This document shows, piece by piece, positions 6,383 through 8,675 of a DNA stretch of 8,675 nucleotides. Both the position numbers and the translations under genes were made by a program. The stretch comes from Spirochaetaceae bacterium. Its GTDB lineage: Bacteria; Spirochaetota; Spirochaetia; Treponematales; Breznakiellaceae. Every line of letters starts with the position of its first letter. Position 1 is the first letter of the stretch. The stretch covers positions 1-8,675 of the forward strand of contig JAITKQ010000083.1 in the NCBI GenBank assembly GCA_031278295.1, written 5' to 3'. Below the pieces are notes generated by a model that saw only the letters and a program-made list of their open reading frames with translations, was not told the DNA's origin and made no database searches.

Positions 6383-7112
6383 GGTTACGGGGAAATGCAA
6401 TGAAGCGCTGGTCTACGCTAAAGCGATAGAGGCGAACTGCAAGGACAAGATACGCCAGTACCTGGGCCATCCGGCCTTTGCGGATACCGCCGTGCGAATC
6501 ATGCCGGACGTTCATCTGGGGAAGGGAACCGTGGCGGGCTTCACCGCCGCCTGCAATTCCCTGATTATCCCTTCGGTAATCGGCGTTGATATTGGCTGCG
6601 GGGTCTGCGCCTGTAACCTGGGCAGGGGGAATCTGCGGTTCGACAAACTCGACGTCTTTATCCGCAAAAACATTCCCTCCGGAACGGCGGTCCGCGGGAG
6701 CATCCATGAACGGCTGGCGGACATGGTTTCCTTTACCGGAGAATCAGGCGGAGGAGGCGATACCGGCCGTTTCAAAAGGAGCATCCGCGAACTCTGCGAC
6801 AAGCAGGGATATTCCCCGGAACGGGTTTTTGCCGCGTTAGGAACCCTGGGCGGGGGGAATCACTTTATCGAAATCGACCGTGATGAAAACCATAACCGCT
6901 GGCTTCTGATTCATTCGGGTTCCCGGATTCCGGGGAAACGGACCGCCGAATACCACGAGATTATCGCCCTCCGTGAGACGGAAGCGGAAAGCCCCCTCAA
7001 GTATCTTTCAGGCAGCTTTGCGGACGATTACCGTTCCGACATGGCGGTGGTACAGCGGTACGCCCGGATAAACCGCGCCCTTATGGCGACGGTTATTCGC
7101 AGTGGGGTCTAA
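6366..7112 (+). pseudogene. rtcB: RtcB-type RNA ligase, N-terminal fragment, split by a mobile element
   Basis: RtcB joins RNA 2',3'-cyclic phosphate or 3'-phosphate ends to 5'-OH ends using GTP and Mn2+. This fragment starts at ATG 6366 (SD AGAGGA at 6354-6359) and overlaps prfH. It holds MPDVHLGKG (46-54), GVDIGCGV (73-80) with metal ligands D75 and C78, GGGNHFIE (162-169) with H166, and IHSGSR (182-187) with H183. The true frame ends at Ile244 (7095-7097). It then runs four codons (RSGV) into an inserted element and stops at 7110-7112. The fragment lacks the C-terminal metal ligand and the guanylylated histidine, so it cannot ligate alone. Joining 7097 to 7312 restores an unbroken 387-codon RtcB frame, so the insertion is probably recent. 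Confidence 0.92.
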
Positions 7113-7132
7113 TACCCCGCCCTTCAGGGCGG
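7112..7132 (+). repeat. Left copy of the 21-bp hairpin repeat
   Basis: This matches the copy at 7280-7300 exactly (ATACCCCGCCCTTCAGGGCG plus G). It lacks the two extra G that complete the right-hand hairpin, so its stem is 6 bp instead of 8 bp. It would be the left-end imperfect palindrome of the element. Confidence 0.85.
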
Positions 7133-7184
7133 TTAAAATTTGGTAACACCAACAAAAAAATAGTAGTAGACCATTGCCTCCTAC

Positions 7185-7311
7185 CGCGTGATTGGCGCGC
7201 CGCAGGCGCCCCAATCAGCGGCAAGCCGTGCGGCTTGTCTTACAGAACTCGCCCTCGTAAATAATGCAACGCTTACAAGATACCCCGCCCTTCAGGGCGG
7301 GGAGGTTCATT
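7185..7311 (+). ncRNA. Candidate omega RNA (reRNA)-like scaffold without tnpB
   Basis: Three hairpins stand in a row on the plus strand: 7191-7215 (ATTGGCGCGCC and GGCGCCCCAAT, one mismatch, GCA loop), 7222-7237 (CAAGCCG and CGGCTTG) and the GC-rich end hairpin 7283-7302. A right-end series of stems running into flanking DNA is the arrangement of TnpB-associated omega RNAs. The flank starting at 7312, which is rtcB sequence, would then be the guide. No promoter was identified for it, although readthrough from prfH could supply transcript. The structure is seen by eye; the function is inferred. Confidence 0.45.
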
Positions 7312-7743
7312 GCGGAAGGCTTTTTCGGGGTTCCCCTGGCGGAGACGGAGTACCGGGACACCATACATAATTACTTTGACGTTATCGATTCAGTGATTCG
7401 CAAGGGGGCGGTTTCCGCGCGGAAAGGTGAACCGGTGGTGATTCCCTTCTCCATGTCCGAAGGGGCAATCCTGGGGCGGGGCAAAGGAAACTCTGAGTGG
7501 AACAATTCGGCCCCCCACGGCGCGGGGAGGAAAACCGCCCGGAAAGCGGCGCGTAACGGCCTTTCCCTGGACGAATACCGGAAAGAGATGCGGGGCATCT
7601 GGTCAAGCACCGTGGGGAAAGACACCCTTGACGAAAGCCCCATGGCCTATAAACGCCCAAAGGACATCCTCGACTATATCGGAGATACGGTGGAAATCGA
7701 GGCGCGGTTGAAACCGCTGTATAACTTTAAGGCGGGGGAGTAA
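7264..7743 (+). pseudogene. rtcB: RtcB-type RNA ligase, C-terminal fragment
   Basis: Genuine RtcB sequence resumes at 7312 (AEGFFGVPLAE). The 16 preceding codons of this frame belong to the inserted element, and its ATG at 7264 has no SD. In reconstructed numbering it contains H263 in TIHNYF, RKGAVSA (274-280), GRGKGNSEWNNSAPHGAGR (299-317) with the guanylylated His313, and the C-terminal YNFKAGE (381-387). All catalytic residues known for the family are thus present in the pair of fragments but in separate polypeptides. Function by fragment complementation is conceivable but unlikely. Alternatively the element may be lost cleanly in some cells. Confidence 0.92.
7280..7302 (+). repeat. Right copy of the hairpin repeat
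   Basis: The 21-bp repeat is followed here by GG, giving a perfect hairpin CCCCGCCC-TTCA-GGGCGGGG (7283-7302). It lies 9 bp before the predicted right end. In IS200/IS605 elements such a right-end hairpin is also the last stem of the omega RNA, just before the guide segment. Confidence 0.85.
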
Positions 7744-7744
7744 A

Positions 7745-7849
7745 ATGAAAACGCCGGATTCTCATACGGCGTGTCCCCGTGAAAAGACAGAGGCAAAACA
7801 ACAGGACGTTATGTGCTACGAACGGTGTACATCATGCAAGATCGGATGA
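7745..7849 (+). CDS. Small ORF of 34 residues with a cysteine-rich end, doubtful
   Basis: An ATG at 7745 lies 1 nt after the rtcB stop, with a GGGGGAG tract (7733-7739) as SD. The product would be 34 residues ending MCYERCTSCKIG, with four cysteines in all. The last eight codons fall in the terminator hairpin at 7822-7864, so this cysteine pattern may be a side effect of the stem sequence. The tight coupling favours translation, but there is no recognisable family. Confidence 0.3.
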   Translation: MKTPDSHTACPREKTEAKQQDVMCYERCTSCKIG

Positions 7850-7864
7850 TGTATGCCGTTTTTT
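7822..7864 (+). terminator. Intrinsic terminator of the prfH-rtcB operon
   Basis: ACGGTGTACATCAT (7822-7835) pairs with ATGATGTATGCCGT (7846-7859) over 14 bp with two G-U pairs. A 10-nt loop and six T (7859-7864) complete a strong rho-independent terminator. Confidence 0.85.
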
Positions 7865-8212
7865 ATAAATGGCGACTGCCAAGCAGGTTATTTAGTAACC
7901 TGTCTGCCTCTGGTGTGTCCGGCATAGGGAATAAAAACCATAATATTTGGCAAAAATAGCGTGATTTGCCAGTAAAAATGCGAATACTGTATTCTATTTG
8001 TGAGGAGGATAAGCGGAAATATAGTAAAATATAAGGTTTAATCATAAATTATAACTTAAAAATTACGTTTGTATTGATAATTCTATTTTGCCCTTTACTT
8101 ATCTTCAGACGTGGTTCTTTCCTCTTCAAAGGCAAAAATCCAATGTTATTGGGTTGTTTTTGGAGCGAGGGGGAATTACGTTGGTATATATAATTGTTCT
8201 ACTCAAGAACAC
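7865..8212. other. AT-rich intergenic stretch, no recognised gene
   Basis: Base composition falls sharply here compared with the flanking genes. A small hairpin, CAGGTTA/TAACCTG (7884-7902), and a 5-bp palindrome GTTCT/AGAAC (8196-8210) next to the transposase tail are visible. An AGGAGG at 8003-8008 has no start codon behind it. A minus-strand 60-codon frame (7863-8045) has no SD and no recognisable motif. The part next to 8213 may include the end of the IS630-type element, but no partner repeat is in the window. Confidence 0.5.
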
Positions 8213-8314
8213 CTAACACAAATAATCGTAAACCGCAGTCTGAAGCAAATCACAAAGAGGAGCGGTATCCCGTAAAGCACGTTTCATATTTGCCCAGTCT
8301 TTTTCTATCGGACT
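8213..8314 (-). mobile_element. C-terminal tail of an IS630-family transposase
   Basis: The residues SPIEKDWANMKRALRD at the start of this piece match the end of IS630/Tc1-type DDE transposases, where the usual motif is SPxLNPIEKxWAN and its Glu is the third catalytic acid. About 29 residues follow to a TAG at 8213-8215. The rest of the transposase is missing: the sequence upstream belongs to a phage portal gene. The catalytic Asp residues are therefore absent and the piece is non-functional. Confidence 0.65.
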
Positions 8315-8675
8315 ATACCCGTAGGCAACCGCTTCCATCATCTCTTTTATGATACGGGGTATATCAAGGTTTTTCAGTTCCGCGCCAAAAGCTTCTGCGG
8401 CAGCTTTCTCTTTCGCCCCTCCGCTCCGGCTCCTACAAACCATTCTGCCCCTGCGGCGGTGGAGCATCGTACCGTCCACACGCTCTCCAAATGGCTGTCT
8501 ATCAACAATTCCCGTAGCGCCGGGATGCCCTTGCCCATCCGTTTGATAACTGGATCACTATCCGGGAGTGTACGCATAAGCCGGACAAAATCATTGAGTC
8601 GGGCACGAGTGGCAAAATGGTTCCCTGCGGCAAGAGCAGCGGGGTCTATCTGTTTTTTCGGAGCATCCACGGGTG
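8303..8675 (-). pseudogene. Mu-like phage portal protein (DUF935/gp29 type), N-terminal part, broken
   Basis: From the right edge a frame reads KKQIDPAALAAGNHFATRAR, RLMRTLPDSDPVIKRMGKG, ALRELLIDSHLESVW and AGAEWFVGAGAEG. It then leaves frame at a G run (8416-8419). Adding one G continues it as AKEKAAAEAFGAELKNLD, IPRIIKEMMEAVAYGYSPIE. Early blocks D-P-x-I, ELLIDSH and the later IxEMMxAVAYGYSPIE with following Trp fit Mu gp29-type portal proteins, which form the DNA-entry ring of the phage head. The first half of the protein is present. At the SPIE motif the sequence switches to an IS630 transposase tail. The start codon may lie outside the window; the GTG at 8668-8670 is only an internal codon candidate. 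It is a prophage relic. Confidence 0.68.

Larger units (their letters stand above)
7098..7311 (+). mobile_element. 214 bp non-autonomous element of IS200/IS605 type (MITE/PATE-like) inside rtcB
   Basis: The element carries no ORF of note. A 21-bp direct repeat containing the palindrome CCCCGCCCTTCAGGGCGG lies near both ends (7112-7132 and 7280-7300), in the same orientation. Same-orientation subterminal hairpins and lack of target duplication are typical of IS200/IS605 elements. The left junction follows TTATT (7093-7097) and the element ends at TTCATT (7306-7311), a likely Y1-transposase cleavage pair. Exact ends were set by restoring the rtcB frame: GTT ATT then GCG GAA reads VIAE. The right half resembles an omega RNA scaffold. 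tnpA and tnpB are absent, so movement would need enzymes supplied elsewhere. Confidence 0.8.

Noticed and set aside
5726..6707. Long minus-strand frames opposite prfH and rtcB
   Set aside because: They mirror GC-rich coding sequence of prfH and rtcB and have no domain features or SD of their own.
7112..7302. A CRISPR-like pair of direct repeats
   Set aside because: Only two copies are present, with a period of 168 bp, and each is a hairpin typical of IS200/IS605 ends.
7863..8045. A 60-codon minus-strand frame in the AT-rich gap
   Set aside because: No SD, no family features, and it overlaps simple hairpins and AT-rich sequence.

Overview
The window looks like chromosomal DNA of a spirochaete of the Treponema type, perhaps a termite-gut lineage. 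This is inferred from the mix of gene families, moderate GC content, SD-led and apparently leaderless starts side by side, and an accessory section rich in decayed elements. No rRNA or other marker is present to prove it.

Left part (1-2932): the N-terminal part of a UvrD/Rep-type DNA helicase runs leftward off the window and carries an apparent one-base frameshift in an A run. A roughly 295 bp gap follows, with unusual inverted repeats and a near-consensus promoter. The promoter drives a P-loop NTPase fused to an Asp23-like domain, followed on the same strand by a secreted TPR protein with a degenerate metallopeptidase-like domain. Middle part (2939-5083): two leftward genes, a PcnB-type poly(A) polymerase and an upstream alpha/beta hydrolase (lysophospholipase / monoacylglycerol lipase type). 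They converge on the TPR gene, and an intrinsic terminator hairpin lies inside the 3' end of pcnB.

Right part (5084-8675): accessory DNA. A decayed unknown gene is followed by a promoter, a 21-codon leader ORF with a strong SD, and a prfH-rtcB pair. PrfH is a release factor homologue that acts on damaged ribosomes, and RtcB is an RNA ligase; together they form a known ribosome rescue and RNA repair module. The rtcB gene is split by a 214 bp element without any ORF. Its ends carry the GC-rich hairpin typical of IS200/IS605 elements, and its right half resembles a TnpB-type omega RNA (reRNA) scaffold. Removing 7098-7311 restores an in-frame 387-residue RtcB. The catalytic histidine lies beyond the break, so the repair half of the module is probably inactive while prfH stays intact. 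A strong terminator closes this operon.

The last 800 bases hold an AT-rich stretch with no recognisable gene. A chimeric relic follows: a Mu-like phage portal protein (DUF935/gp29 type) joined at a shared Ser-Pro-Ile-Glu motif to the tail of an IS630-family transposase.

Two themes cross the window. First, three genes have no SD and have a -10 hexamer 6-7 nt before the start codon, suggesting leaderless mRNAs. Second, three frame breaks can each be repaired by adding one base to a homopolymer run, so sequencing or assembly error must be excluded before they are called true decay.
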